Origin: JALCLA01 sp965653565
Lineage (GTDB): Bacteria > Pseudomonadota > Gammaproteobacteria > Xanthomonadales > Xanthomonadaceae
DNA: 64,000 bases
Assembly: GCA_965653565.1 (NCBI GenBank)
Contig: CBFHAI010000015.1
Coordinates: 29,086 to 93,085 of the forward strand
Direction of reading: 5' to 3'
How positions within the stretch are numbered: the stretch's first letter is position 1; every line of letters starts with the position of its first letter. Both the position numbers and the translations under genes were made by a program. The notes under the pieces are model-generated. The model made no database searches. It was not told where the DNA came from and worked only from the letters and a program-made list of their open reading frames with translations. Shown piece after piece: positions 34,421 to 44,048 of this stretch.

Positions 34421-35119
34421 ATGAGCTACGTCCTCTACACCCATCCCCTCGCCTCGTACTGCCAGAAGGTCACGATCGCCTTGGCGGAACTCGACGTCTC
34501 GTATCAATCCAAGCTGGTCGATCTGGGCGATCCCGACGAACTCCGCGCGTTCAAGGCGCTATGGCCGACGGCGAAGATTCCGCTGCTGGTCGATACGTCC
34601 GACGGAACGATCGTGCCCGAGACATCCGTCATCATCGAATACACCGATCGGCGCGCACCCGGCGGCGGCAAGCTGTTCGGGCAGAACGATCCCGCGCCGG
34701 CGTCCGGAAAACTCGATGCGGGCTTGCGAGCGCGGCTCTGGGATCGCGTGATCGACGGCTATCTGATGACGCCGATGCAGCAGATCGTCGCCGACAAGCT
34801 GCGTCCCGAAGACCGCCGGGATCCGTTCGGCACCTCGCAAGCCTACGAACTGATCGCATCGACCTACCGCATGCTCGACGACCATCTCGCGACGTCGCCC
34901 TGGCTCGCCGGCGAACATTTCTCGCTGGCCGACTGTGGTGCCGCGCCAGCGTTGTTCTATGCGACCACGCTGGTGCCGCTCGATGCGCAGACTCCGCATC
35001 TGCAACGCTACTTCGAGCGCCTGTTCGAACGCGCCACGGTGCGCAAGGTAGTCGCCGAGGCACGACCTTACTTCAAGTTCTATCCGTACGCGGAACGCAT
35101 TCCGGGCCGGTTCCTGTAA
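34421..35119 (+). CDS. Glutathione S-transferase family protein
   Basis: A 232-residue GST. The N-terminal thioredoxin fold has YTHPLASYCQKV with Ser/Cys at the catalytic end, ALWPTAKIPLLVD (cis-Pro) and PETSVIIEY (the ETSVIIEY glutathione gamma-glutamyl site). The all-alpha C-terminal domain includes SPWLAGEHFSLADCGAAPAL, with the N-capping box SLADC. Typical length. The gene begins four bases after an inverted repeat and is followed, 11 bases on, by an ArsR-type regulator. The substrate is unknown, probably an electrophile or xenobiotic. Confidence 0.92.
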   Translation: MSYVLYTHPLASYCQKVTIALAELDVSYQSKLVDLGDPDELRAFKALWPTAKIPLLVDTSDGTIVPETSVIIEYTDRRAPGGGKLFGQNDPAPASGKLDAGLRARLWDRVIDGYLMTPMQQIVADKLRPEDRRDPFGTSQAYELIASTYRMLDDHLATSPWLAGEHFSLADCGAAPALFYATTLVPLDAQTPHLQRYFERLFERATVRKVVAEARPYFKFYPYAERIPGRFL

Positions 35120-35130
35120 GGCGTCAGCCG

Positions 35131-35457
35131 ATGGCAAGAGCGAGCACCGCAGAACGTCTGGACGGCGCGTTTCGCGCGCTGGCCGACGCGTCGCGGCGGG
35201 CGATGATCGATCGCCTGAGCCGCGGGCCGGCCTCGGTCAGCGAACTCGGCGAACCGCTCGATATGACGATGGCCGCGGTCGTGAAGCATCTGAACGTGCT
35301 GCAGTCGCACGGATTCGTTCGCTCGGAAAAACTCGGCCGCGTGCGCACGTTCCGGCTGCTCGAAAACCCGCTCACCCTGATCGAACACTGGGTGGCGCAG
35401 CGCCGACGCCGGCTGGTGAAAGACTTCGATGCACTGGAGAAATTGCTCGGTGACTGA
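35131..35457 (+). CDS. ArsR-family transcriptional regulator
   Basis: A 108-residue winged-helix protein: LADASRRAMIDRLSRGPASV, then SELGEPLDMTMAAVVKHLNVLQ as the helix-turn-helix, and GFVRSEKLGRVRTFRL as the wing. No metal-binding Cys are seen, so it belongs to the SRPBCC-linked, non-metal ArsR group that controls small catabolic or detoxification operons. It lies between the GST gene and an overlapping SRPBCC gene. It probably represses the operon through the inverted repeat at 34381-34416. Confidence 0.9.
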   Translation: MARASTAERLDGAFRALADASRRAMIDRLSRGPASVSELGEPLDMTMAAVVKHLNVLQSHGFVRSEKLGRVRTFRLLENPLTLIEHWVAQRRRRLVKDFDALEKLLGD

Positions 35458-35940
35458 GTACGAAGCAAACCGGATCGCGCGCTCCGCCGAGCAGGCCGAC
35501 TTCGAAATCGTCCGCCCCTTCAAGGCATCGGTCGCGCGGGTTTTCGAAGCCTGGTCGAACGAAGCGAAGAAGCGCGCCTGGTCCGACTGCCATGCCGACA
35601 CCGGCCGCACGCAGTTCACGCTCGACTTCCGCCAGGGCGGCGTCGAACGCCATACCGTCGACCGCGCGGACGGTTGTCATCAGGTCATCGAGAAGTTCTT
35701 TCTCGATATCGTGCCCGATTCGCGCATCGTCTTTTCTTACTACATCCGCGCGGACGGCGTGACGATCTCCGCTTCGCTCGTCACCGTCGAATTCCTCGCC
35801 AGGGCAGCGGCACACGCATGCGCTACCGCGAAACCGTTGTCTACTTCGATGGCCAGGGCGGCCACGAGCAACGCGTCGTCGGAACGCGCGAAGGCATCGA
35901 ACAGCTGGCGGTTTATCTGGCAGAACCTGCGTCGCCATAA
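35450..35940 (+). pseudogene. SRPBCC/AHSA1-domain gene with one-base frameshift
   Basis: From the GTG at 35450 the frame encodes an AHSA1-type SRPBCC domain (FEIVRPFKASVARVFEAWSN, FTLDFRQGGVERH, SRIVFSYYIRADG) up to TVEFLA. The rest of the domain (QGSGTRMRYRETVVYFDGQG, then GIEQLAVYLAEPASP) continues in the -1 frame and ends at 35940. A single missing C near 35795-35803 (GCCAG where GCCCAG is expected) explains this. It may be a real mutation or an assembly error. Intact, the protein would be about 163 residues, and ArsR-SRPBCC pairs of this kind are common. The start overlaps the ArsR stop. Confidence 0.7.
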
Positions 35941-36089
35941 CACAGCGTCGCTGCGCGGCCGGCGCCGTCGACGCCCTGGTGCCGAACCGACCCCGAACGC
36001 AGTACGCTGCTCCCGCCTGGCCGGTCCGGACACCTTTTTGCGTGGCAACGGACAGGACTGCAACGCGGGCTCATTCCTCGGGGGAATCC

Positions 36090-38234
36090 ATGCTTCGTCA
36101 TTTCATCGCCGGCCTGCTGCTGGCCGCGTCGGCCACCGGCGCGCAGGCGCAGAGCAACTACGTCACGCCGCACCCGATCCTGTTCGTCACGGTGTTTCCG
36201 ATCCGCGCCGACTTCGCCACCATCGGTTCGGTGTTCGCCAACCATCTGCCGGATCCGGACGACACCGGCCGTGGTGGCGATCTGTGGATCCGCTATCCGA
36301 ACGGTCAGTTGCGCAACATCACGCGCGAGGAAGGCTTCGGTGTCGCCGGCGTCGATCAGAGCGGCGCCGATGCGATCGCGGTGCGCGACGTGAGCGTGCA
36401 CTGGAACGCGACGCGTGCCGTTTTCAGCCTGGTGCGCGGCGACCCGGCGTACTGGCAAATGTATGAAGCGATCGGACCCGGACTGCTGTCGCCGCAAGGC
36501 GAACTGCAGATCGTGAAAGTGCCGAACCAGCCGGTAGATTTCAACAACGTCGACGCCACCTACGCGAGCGACGGCACCCTGATTTTCACCAGCGACCGGC
36601 CGCGCAGCGGCGAACGTCATCTGTATCCGCAACTCGACGAATACGAATCGACGCCGACCGTCACCGGCCTGTGGCGCCTGGATCCGGCGAACGGCCAGCT
36701 GTTCCTGATGAATCACTTGCCGTCGGGCGCGTTCGGTCCGTTCGTCGACAGTTTCGGCCGCGTGGTTTTCACGCGCTGGGATCATCTCGAACGCGACCAG
36801 CAGGAAGGCCCCGACACCTTCAACTGGCTGGACGAAAGCGACAACCCTTTCACGTTCCCGAGTACCGGCACCGATGTCTTCCCGGAACACAAATCGCAGC
36901 CACTGCCCGGCCACAACGAACATTTCTTCAATTTCTTCCTGCCGTGGCAGATCAACCAGGACGGCACCGGCGAAGAAGTGTTGAATCATCTGGGCCGTCA
37001 CGAACTGGCCGCCTACTTCACCGGCCGCCTCACCAACGATCCGCGCGTCGTCGAGTTCGTTCGTCTCGATCGGCCCACCGACACGGCCGTCGATGAAGAC
37101 GGCGGTGTGTTGCACATCGCGGAGAATCCGCGTGCAGCCGGTTGCTTCGTCGCGACCGAAGCCGACGAGTTCGGAAGGCACGCGTCCGGCCGATTGTTGC
37201 GCTGGTGCGCGCCGCCGGACACCGAGCCTTCCGACGTGGTGGTCGACATCGTCAACGCCGACGGCAGCGGCAGCTATCGCGATCCGATGGTTCTCGACGA
37301 CGCCGCGCAAACCATCATCGCCGCGCACACCGCGACGGAAGAATTCATCACTTCCGGCGGCGCCATCGCCGATCCCGATTATCGCTTCCGCCTGAAGGTT
37401 CTCGCCGCGGCCGGCAACGGCCGTTTCGCGGCCACCGGCGCGCCGCTCACCGACAACGCCACGATGACGCGGCAAGTGAGCTTCGGGACCTACAACTACA
37501 ACGAGCCGATGTGGGAATTCTCGCCGGCCGAAGTGCGCGTGCATCCCGCGCCGGCGCCGACGGGATTCGGCTTGGCGGCGCCGGAACTGTCGGCCTTCCA
37601 GCAGGCCGGCGTCGATGTGCAGGATTTCCGTGATTTCCTCGAAGCCAATGATCTCGGCGTGATCGTCGTGCGCGACGCCACCAGCCGCGACCGCGCCGAC
37701 AAGCAGCAACCGTTCAACCTGCGCGTTCCCGGCGGCCGCGAAACCCTCGAACGCGATGAACAGGGCGACATCGTGCCCGGCACCGTGTACGACATCGCCT
37801 TCATGCAGATGCTGCAGGCCGACCAGATCCGCGGCTGGCTCAATCCCGCGCGCGGCCGCCGCGTCATCGCACAATTCCTGCACGACGCCGCCGCGATGAC
37901 GCACAACACGCACGTCACCGCCAACTTGCCTGGCGGCTTCCCGATCCATGCGGACGGCTCGGTGGCGATGTACGTCCCGACTCGCCGCGCCTTGAGCTGG
38001 CAAACGGTCGGTCCGGCCCCACAATACGTGCCGACGGTTCTCGAGCGTTACTGGATCACCTTGCAGCCTGGCGAAATCCGCACCTGCGACGGCTGCCACG
38101 GCGTCAATACGACCAACCAGGCCAATCAACCCGCCTCGACGCAGACTGCGAGCGCCTTCATCGATCTTTTGACGCGCTGGAAGCAGGACAACCCGAGCGA
38201 TCGGGTTTTCCGGCATGGGTTTGAAGGCAACTAG
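36090..38234 (+). CDS. Exported haem-binding beta-propeller-like protein (HzsA-like) with GFE tail
   Basis: A 714-residue protein with signal peptide (MLRHFIAGLLLAASATGAQA). The middle part has propeller-like strands (ATYASDGTLIFTSDRPRSGE, TGLWRLDPANGQLFLM) and resembles the hydrazine synthase alpha-subunit family fold. A single haem-c site TCDGCHG (C666, C669, H670) lies near the end. The C-terminus is DRVFRHGFEGN, the tail shared by other exported proteins here. GGGGGA supports the start. There is no sign of anammox metabolism, so hydrazine chemistry is unlikely and the family name marks homology only. Confidence 0.75.
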   Translation: MLRHFIAGLLLAASATGAQAQSNYVTPHPILFVTVFPIRADFATIGSVFANHLPDPDDTGRGGDLWIRYPNGQLRNITREEGFGVAGVDQSGADAIAVRDVSVHWNATRAVFSLVRGDPAYWQMYEAIGPGLLSPQGELQIVKVPNQPVDFNNVDATYASDGTLIFTSDRPRSGERHLYPQLDEYESTPTVTGLWRLDPANGQLFLMNHLPSGAFGPFVDSFGRVVFTRWDHLERDQQEGPDTFNWLDESDNPFTFPSTGTDVFPEHKSQPLPGHNEHFFNFFLPWQINQDGTGEEVLNHLGRHELAAYFTGRLTNDPRVVEFVRLDRPTDTAVDEDGGVLHIAENPRAAGCFVATEADEFGRHASGRLLRWCAPPDTEPSDVVVDIVNADGSGSYRDPMVLDDAAQTIIAAHTATEEFITSGGAIADPDYRFRLKVLAAAGNGRFAATGAPLTDNATMTRQVSFGTYNYNEPMWEFSPAEVRVHPAPAPTGFGLAAPELSAFQQAGVDVQDFRDFLEANDLGVIVVRDATSRDRADKQQPFNLRVPGGRETLERDEQGDIVPGTVYDIAFMQMLQADQIRGWLNPARGRRVIAQFLHDAAAMTHNTHVTANLPGGFPIHADGSVAMYVPTRRALSWQTVGPAPQYVPTVLERYWITLQPGEIRTCDGCHGVNTTNQANQPASTQTASAFIDLLTRWKQDNPSDRVFRHGFEGN

Positions 38235-38611
38235 TCTCGTTTTCTTGCCTCCGGGTTTTCCGGATTCGAGGCCCGTTTCCATCTTGCCAGCCTCGGCTGC
38301 TTTTGCCGTTTTCCGACGTCAATATCGCTTTGGCTTCTGTACGGTTTTAGCCCTGCTCCGGGACCCCGCGTGAAGCGGCTGCGGGCAGAGGGAGAAATGC
38401 CGCGCCTTGCAAAGACGCGCCTCGCAAAAAGTGGGACGCTTCAAAATCACTGGGTTTCCGCTTTCGTGGCAATGACGAAATTTGAGCGGATTCGCGAATC
38501 CTGCCCTGCGCCTACCGAAAGGCGGAATGACGAAGATAAAAAATCAAAGAATCCGCTTGCGCGAAACGACGAAGGTAGACACCAGCCAAGCGCATGGCGA
38601 AACAGCAACTA
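38235..38611. repeat. Convergent intergenic region with degenerate R2 repeats
   Basis: 377 bases between convergent genes. Two degenerate copies of a dispersed repeat lie at 38448-38485 (CACTGGGTTTCCGC...GCAATGACGAA) and about 38503-38534 (GGCGGAATGACGAAG). They match the better-preserved copies at 45911-45938 and 63849-63868. No gene is seen. Confidence 0.5.
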
Positions 38612-40987
38612 TCAAATCGCCCCAATCCCACATTCCGCCGCCCACCTCCGCGCCAACCCCAACTGCCACTCCGACACATTGCGCATCGATTTCAGCGCAG
38701 CCACCGCCTCGCGCATTTCATCCCCGCCATCCAGCGCGCACCGCGTGCGTGCCAGCGCGATGGCTTCCAGGCGCGGTTGTGCTTCGACCACCACTTGGCC
38801 TTCGCGGCGCGCGAAGTTGCGTTCCAGCATTGGCTGCGCGGCTTCGAGGTCGCCGCGCGAAACCAGGGCGAGTGCGCGCATGCCGTCGATGTCGGCGAAT
38901 TGGCCGTGTTCGGGGGGATAGGCGCTGATAGCGTGGGTCTGGGCGGTGTCGAGGTCGCGCAGGGCGGCGTCGATCCGGCCGCTGGCGACTTCGGTTTCGG
39001 CGCGGCCGAACAGGGCCGAGATCAGTTCGGGATGGCCGGCGCCGTGAAAGGTTTCGGAGCGTTGCACGAGGTCGTCGTAGCGGCGCTGCGCGTCGGCGAA
39101 GTCGCCGGTTTCGCGCGCGACCGTGGCGAGGTTGCGGGCGATGAAAAGTTGTTCGTCGATTTTTCGCGGTTCGAGCAGGGCGGCTTCGCGTTCGGCTTCG
39201 AGCAGCAATTTGCGCGCGCGAACCTGGTCGCCGGCGACGCTCGCCATGCCGCCGGCGTTGGTGAGCGCGCGCACGTAGTCGGCGCGTGTTTCCGGCAAGC
39301 CCGCCGCCAGTTGCTCGCGGCCGCGGTCGATGTAGCTCCAGGCCCGCGGATAGTCGCCGCGCAGCAGATAGCCGAGCCCGACGTTGCCCAGCAGGCGCGC
39401 GTGCAACGGATGCGATTGGCCGCCGCCGCGCTCGAGCACCTCGAGCGCTTCGTTCGAACGTGCGAGGTATTCGTCCATGCGATCCAGCCCGTAATAGGCG
39501 GAGGCGGCGCTGCGCAGCGCTTCGGCCAGCGCGATGGCGTCGCCCGAATCGCGCAGCGCGTTGACGGCGCGCTCGCTCAGGTCGATGGCCTCGGCGTCGA
39601 GCCCGAGGTCGGCATGCACGCGCGACACGGCCGTCAGCAGCGCCGCCAGCGCCTGCGGCGAATGGGTTTCGCGTTCGAGCGCCTTGAGTTGTTCGGCGCC
39701 GCCGGCGAGCAGTTCGCGCGCGCTGATTTCACCGTTGCGCGCGGCTTTCGGCGTGGTCGATTGGAACAGTCGCACGAAGTAGTCGGCCACCGCCTGCGCC
39801 TTGTCGCGCTCGCGCTGCGTGGCCTGCAACTGGCGATCCAGTTGCACCGTGTGCGCGACGCCGAGCGCGGTCAGCAGCAGTGCCGCGGCCACCCACGGCC
39901 AGCGCCGCCGCAGCCATTGCCGCGCGCGATAACCGTGGCGATCGCTCATCGCCAGCACGGGTTTCGCGCCGAGCCAGCGTTCGAGTTCGTCGACCAGCGC
40001 ATCGGCCGAGCGATAGCGCTGTTCGGGACGTTTGCGCAGCAGCATCGCCACGATCGCGGCCAGATCGCGCGGGATTTTCTCGCCGTTCGGACGCCGCGCC
40101 GGCAACGGCGGCGCGTCCTGGTGCGCGATCGCATGCACCAGCGCCGCCGGATCGCGCAGCTCGCCATACGGCGAACTTCCCGCCAGCAATTCGAACAGCA
40201 GCACACCGGTGGCGTAGAGATCGCAGCTCACGCCCGTCATGCCGCCGCTCACCTGTTCGGGCGCCGCGTAACGCAGCGTCATCAGCGAGGCGCCGGCCGC
40301 GGTCAGGTCGGGATCTTCGTCGAGCATCTTGGCGATGCCGAAGTCGAGCAGGCGGACGCGGCCGCCGGTATCGACGAGGATGTTGGCGGGCTTCAGATCG
40401 CGATGCACGATCAGTTGCCGGTGCGCGTGCGCCAGCGCGGCGGCGATATCGCCGATCAGCGTGACGCAGCCGCGCACATCCTGCGCATTGCTGCGGCACC
40501 AGGCATCGATCGGTTCGCCTTCGACATAAGGCGTGACGAGGAACGGCCGGCCTTGCGTGTCGGTGCCGGCGTCGAGCAGCGGCACGATATGCGGATGATC
40601 CAGCCGCGTCAGGATGCGGCGCTCGGCGTCGAAGCGGCGCGTCAGGTCGGCGTCCATCGCGTCGAGGCGGATCTGCTTGATCGCCAGCTTCTGCGCGTCG
40701 GCCGCATCGGCGCGCACCGCCAGCCACACGCGGCTCATGCCGCCGCGGCCGATTTCGTGCAGCACGCGATAGCGCGGAATCTGCGGCATCGGCGTCGCGT
40801 GCGGCGATTCGTCCGGCGCCTGCTCGCACAAGGCGAGCCGGCGCGACACCACCTCGGCGAGCTGCGTATCGCGCGAGCGCAGTTCGTTCAGCGCTGCGTC
40901 GCGCGCGGCGCCGGTAAGATCGAGCAGGGCCTGCAACGCTTGTTTCTGCGCCCGGTACGCGGCGCGCGCGGCCTCATCCAGCGACAT
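38612..40987 (-). CDS. Transmembrane Ser/Thr protein kinase with TPR domain
   Basis: A 791-residue Hanks-type kinase. The N-terminal helical 70 residues are followed by the kinase domain: glycine loop GRGGMSRV (80-87), Lys104 in LAIKQI, catalytic HRDLKPAN (195-202, D197), DFG 215-217 and APEQVSG. A single membrane helix follows (about 355-375, WPWVAAALLLTALGVAH), and then about 400 residues of TPR-like helices. The start at 40987 overlaps the end of the sigma-factor gene by 14 bases, so the pair is coupled. This sigma-plus-kinase arrangement is common in Xanthomonadales and usually lies beside secreted proteins. The signal sensed is unknown. Confidence 0.93.
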   Translation of the reverse strand: MSLDEAARAAYRAQKQALQALLDLTGAARDAALNELRSRDTQLAEVVSRRLALCEQAPDESPHATPMPQIPRYRVLHEIGRGGMSRVWLAVRADAADAQKLAIKQIRLDAMDADLTRRFDAERRILTRLDHPHIVPLLDAGTDTQGRPFLVTPYVEGEPIDAWCRSNAQDVRGCVTLIGDIAAALAHAHRQLIVHRDLKPANILVDTGGRVRLLDFGIAKMLDEDPDLTAAGASLMTLRYAAPEQVSGGMTGVSCDLYATGVLLFELLAGSSPYGELRDPAALVHAIAHQDAPPLPARRPNGEKIPRDLAAIVAMLLRKRPEQRYRSADALVDELERWLGAKPVLAMSDRHGYRARQWLRRRWPWVAAALLLTALGVAHTVQLDRQLQATQRERDKAQAVADYFVRLFQSTTPKAARNGEISARELLAGGAEQLKALERETHSPQALAALLTAVSRVHADLGLDAEAIDLSERAVNALRDSGDAIALAEALRSAASAYYGLDRMDEYLARSNEALEVLERGGGQSHPLHARLLGNVGLGYLLRGDYPRAWSYIDRGREQLAAGLPETRADYVRALTNAGGMASVAGDQVRARKLLLEAEREAALLEPRKIDEQLFIARNLATVARETGDFADAQRRYDDLVQRSETFHGAGHPELISALFGRAETEVASGRIDAALRDLDTAQTHAISAYPPEHGQFADIDGMRALALVSRGDLEAAQPMLERNFARREGQVVVEAQPRLEAIALARTRCALDGGDEMREAVAALKSMRNVSEWQLGLARRWAAECGIGAI

Positions 40988-41543
40988 CGTCGAGGCGTTC
41001 CTTGAGCCAGGCGCGCGCATGCGCCCACTCGCGATTGACGGCCGACGGACTGATGCCGAGCGCGAGCGCGGTTTCGTCGATGGTCAGGCCGGTGAAGACG
41101 CGCAATTGCACGACTTCGGCGGCCTGCGCGTCGAACTCGGCGAGTTCCGCCAGCAGTCGGTCGAAGCCCAGCATCGCGGCCGGCGCCACGGCGGGCAGAT
41201 CGTGCACTTCATCGAGCGACAGGGCGCGTTGCCCTGCGCCGCGCTTTTCGCTCAAACGCCGCCGGCTGCGATCGACCAGCACCTGCCGCATCGCGCGCGC
41301 CACGATGCCGACGAAATGCTCGCGACTGTTGGCCCGCGGCGCCGCACCGTCGACCAGTTTCAGCAAGGCATCGTTGAGCAGCACGGTCGGTTCGAAGGTG
41401 GCCTGCCCGGCCTGCGCGCGCAGCGAACCGATCGCCAGCCGCTTGAGCTGCGCGTACATGCGTTCGAACACTGCGTCGCGCGCGGCCGGTTCGCCGGCCG
41501 ACCAGGCCTGCAGCAATCCGGTGATATCGGCATCGTTCCCCAT
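40974..41543 (-). CDS. ECF-type RNA polymerase sigma factor (TIGR02999-like)
   Basis: A 189-residue sigma factor: region 2 (ERMYAQLKRLAIGSL, NDALLKLVDG, HFVGIVARAMRQVLVDRSRR) and region 4 (DAQAAEVVQLRVFTGLTIDE, then TALALGISPSAVNREWAHARAWL). This is the pattern of the TIGR02999 group, which is paired with Ser/Thr kinases instead of anti-sigma factors. The start at 41543 removes an Arg-rich upstream extension. It is cotranscribed with the kinase gene and probably activated through it. Confidence 0.92.
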   Translation of the reverse strand: MGNDADITGLLQAWSAGEPAARDAVFERMYAQLKRLAIGSLRAQAGQATFEPTVLLNDALLKLVDGAAPRANSREHFVGIVARAMRQVLVDRSRRRLSEKRGAGQRALSLDEVHDLPAVAPAAMLGFDRLLAELAEFDAQAAEVVQLRVFTGLTIDETALALGISPSAVNREWAHARAWLKERLDDVAG

Positions 41544-41626
41544 GTGGCGAGGATACGACGCGCACCGTGCGCGCCGCCATCCGTGACGGCGCGCGGGCCT
41601 GGCTGGAAACGATTGCGCCGGCGGTT

Positions 41627-43030
41627 TCAGGGCCATGTCGGCCGGGTTTCGAAACCGTCGCGCAGCAGCGGTGCGGCCTCCAGCCGGAACACGGCGTAGT
41701 CGATGTCGATGTCGGGCGTTTCGCAGTGCGCGTCCATGGCACCGACGCCGGCGATCGCGCCATTCCAGAAGGTGAAACGCGCAAGCGACAAGATCGGCGG
41801 GCCGATGCAGGCCAGCGGCACTTCCCGCGTGATCGTCACGCTGCCGCCGCGACCGAAGCGTGTATCGAGCACGGGGCGATCGTCGGCATCGACGCCGAGC
41901 ACTTTCGCGAAGTAGGCCGAGTTGTCGAACGTGGCGTTCGGCAGCGCGACGCGCGCGGCGAAGATCAATCCGCCGCCGGGCGCCGGCGCGATCTGGCCGC
42001 CGACGATTCTGGCGGCTTCGTCGTCGAGCGGCGCCGGCAGATCGCCGAAATACAGCGGCTGCGCCGTGCCGCGATGAAGTACCAGCACCGGCGTGCCTGG
42101 CTCGCGCACGGCGGCGATCGCCAGTGTGTCGGCATCGAGCATGCGGGCGGCGAGCGGGCGGTATTCGACCGGCAGATCGGTCTGCAGCGTGGCGATTTCC
42201 TGCAAGGTCGTGTAGTCGAGATGGCTGATCGCCATGCCGGCGAATCCGTTGCCATCGGCCGTGGTGCCGACCGCGCGCAATTGCTCGTCGGCGTCGACAT
42301 CGGCCGCGACGTAGCCGGTCGGCGCTTGATCGAACGTGTGCGACAGCGCGGTCTGCGCGATGCTGCCGTTCGTACTCAGCCGCAGCGCGAAACCGTGATC
42401 GCGAAACGAGGATCCCCGCACCGCATCGACGGTTTCGCGCGAATAATTACCGACCAGCACGACATCGCCGTTGCGCCCGATCGACAGGCCCGCCGGCCGC
42501 TGCCCGACGATGCCCTGCCCGCCGGCGCGCAACTGCAGATCGATGGTGATGGTGCCGCCATTGCCGAAACCCGCATCGGGCAGGCCCGAGAACGGATCGA
42601 TGCGCACCACGTTGATGAAATGGTTGGGCCGGACCGGGTCGTTGCTGCGCAGCAGGTTGTAGGCGATCAGCAGTTTGCCATCGGGCTGGCAGGCGCCGAC
42701 GACGTGGTGTTTGGTGCCGGCCGGCAGCGCGAACGATTCCTTGCCATCGGCGCTGAAGCGCACATCGAGCAGGCCTTGCGGCGTCAGCCAGAGGGTGACG
42801 ATGCGGGTCGAGAACGAGGCCAGGCCGGCAGCGACGAGCGAGCCTTGCGGGCCGCTGCAGGCGACGACGCCGACATCGGCGTCGCTGAACTCGCCGCCTG
42901 CGGCGCCGGGAAGGAAGCCATGCATCGAGTAGCCATCGGTGCCGAAGGCGGTATCGAACAGGCCCTCGGCACGCGCGGCAGCGGCCGGCGAGAGCAACAG
43001 GGTCAGGACCAACAAGCGGGTGAAATTCAT
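41627..43030 (-). CDS. Delta-60 repeat-like secreted protein with GFE tail
   Basis: A 467-residue exported protein (signal MNFTRLLVLTLLLSPAAAARA). It contains delta-60-like units (LFDTAFGTDGYS, LDVRFSADGKESF, PDAGFGNGGTITI, LDTRFGRGGSVTI) and strands such as CQPDGKLLIAYN. It ends APLLRDGFETRPTWP, a variant of the shared tail. It is related to the products of 27534 and 49208. The gene lies upstream of, and in the same direction as, the sigma-kinase pair, ending 83 bases before the sigma start. Function unknown. Confidence 0.78.
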   Translation of the reverse strand: MNFTRLLVLTLLLSPAAAARAEGLFDTAFGTDGYSMHGFLPGAAGGEFSDADVGVVACSGPQGSLVAAGLASFSTRIVTLWLTPQGLLDVRFSADGKESFALPAGTKHHVVGACQPDGKLLIAYNLLRSNDPVRPNHFINVVRIDPFSGLPDAGFGNGGTITIDLQLRAGGQGIVGQRPAGLSIGRNGDVVLVGNYSRETVDAVRGSSFRDHGFALRLSTNGSIAQTALSHTFDQAPTGYVAADVDADEQLRAVGTTADGNGFAGMAISHLDYTTLQEIATLQTDLPVEYRPLAARMLDADTLAIAAVREPGTPVLVLHRGTAQPLYFGDLPAPLDDEAARIVGGQIAPAPGGGLIFAARVALPNATFDNSAYFAKVLGVDADDRPVLDTRFGRGGSVTITREVPLACIGPPILSLARFTFWNGAIAGVGAMDAHCETPDIDIDYAVFRLEAAPLLRDGFETRPTWP

Positions 43031-43200
43031 CGGCGCAATCCGTGACGCCACCCGTTGCGGTGGCGGCACGGGAATACGCGGAACCGGAAGATTTCCTCCG
43101 CGCGATGCGTCGGTTTTTTGTTATTCGCCCGACTCCGGAGGAAATCGCCCCGCACTGCGTAGTACGCGGGGCGCACGTCGCGCCGCTGCCGACCCCGTCC

Positions 43201-44004
43201 ATGTCCGCCACGTCCCTGCCCCGGCTTGCCGCGCGATCCGATGCCGAACTCGATCGCCATTTCGCCGCGCCGCGCTGCCACAACTGCGGCACCGCGCTGC
43301 ACACACCGTTCTGCGCGCAGTGCGGGCAGCCGCGCGCGAAGCGCTTCGGTGTAGCGGCGGTGGGCAGCGAGGCGTGGCAGAACTGGCGCTGGTTCGAGCT
43401 CGACACCTTGCGCTCGGCGCTGCGGCTGATCGCGCGGCCCGGCACCGTCGCACGCGAATTCGTGCTCGGGGCGCGCAAGAAGCATGTGCATCCGCTCAAA
43501 CTGCTGTTGGTCGCGATCGGACTGTTGCTGCTGGTGCTCGCACAAAGCCGCTATCTCGACTCGGCCGATGCCAATCTGTCGCGCGCGATGGCGCTGGTGC
43601 GCGATTACGCGAAGTGGTCGTTCTCGCTCGGCATCGTCGCGATCTTTTCGGCGTCGATGCTGGTGTTCCGCCGCCATCTCGGCCACAACGCCACCGAACA
43701 TCTGGTGCTGGCGACCTACATTCATTTCCTCATCGTCGCGGCCAGCGTGATCAATCTGCTGCCGACACTGGCGTGGCACACGCCGGCATTCCTGGCCGCG
43801 CACAAAGCGGCGTCCGCGATCTACATGAATGTCGTCGAGGCGGCGATCGTGATGCTCGCGCTGCGCCAGTTCTTCCTGCTCGACCTGCCGCGCCAAGCCT
43901 GGCGGCTGCTGCTCGCCGGCCTCGCCTTCGCCGCCATCAAGTGGCTGCTGCTGCGGCTGTATGCGATGGCGCTGGTGAAGATCGTGATCGCGCAAACCAC
44001 GTGA
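43201..44004 (+). CDS. DUF3667-like zinc-ribbon membrane protein
   Basis: A 267-residue protein. A zinc ribbon near the N-terminus, CHNCGTALHTPFCAQCGQ (two CxxC pairs), is followed by a soluble linker (WELDT-type; here WFELDTLRSALRLIARPG) and four or five transmembrane helices (HPLKLLLVAIGLLLLVLAQS onwards). This is the DUF3667 plan. The ATG at 43201 gives the normal N-terminus; the frame extends upstream without a ribosome site. Function of the family is unknown. A lipoprotein gene follows 44 bases downstream. Confidence 0.78.
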   Translation: MSATSLPRLAARSDAELDRHFAAPRCHNCGTALHTPFCAQCGQPRAKRFGVAAVGSEAWQNWRWFELDTLRSALRLIARPGTVAREFVLGARKKHVHPLKLLLVAIGLLLLVLAQSRYLDSADANLSRAMALVRDYAKWSFSLGIVAIFSASMLVFRRHLGHNATEHLVLATYIHFLIVAASVINLLPTLAWHTPAFLAAHKAASAIYMNVVEAAIVMLALRQFFLLDLPRQAWRLLLAGLAFAAIKWLLLRLYAMALVKIVIAQTT

Positions 44005-44048
44005 TCGTCCACCCAAGTTTCCTTCCTATTCTCCAAGGAGCAACCCGC

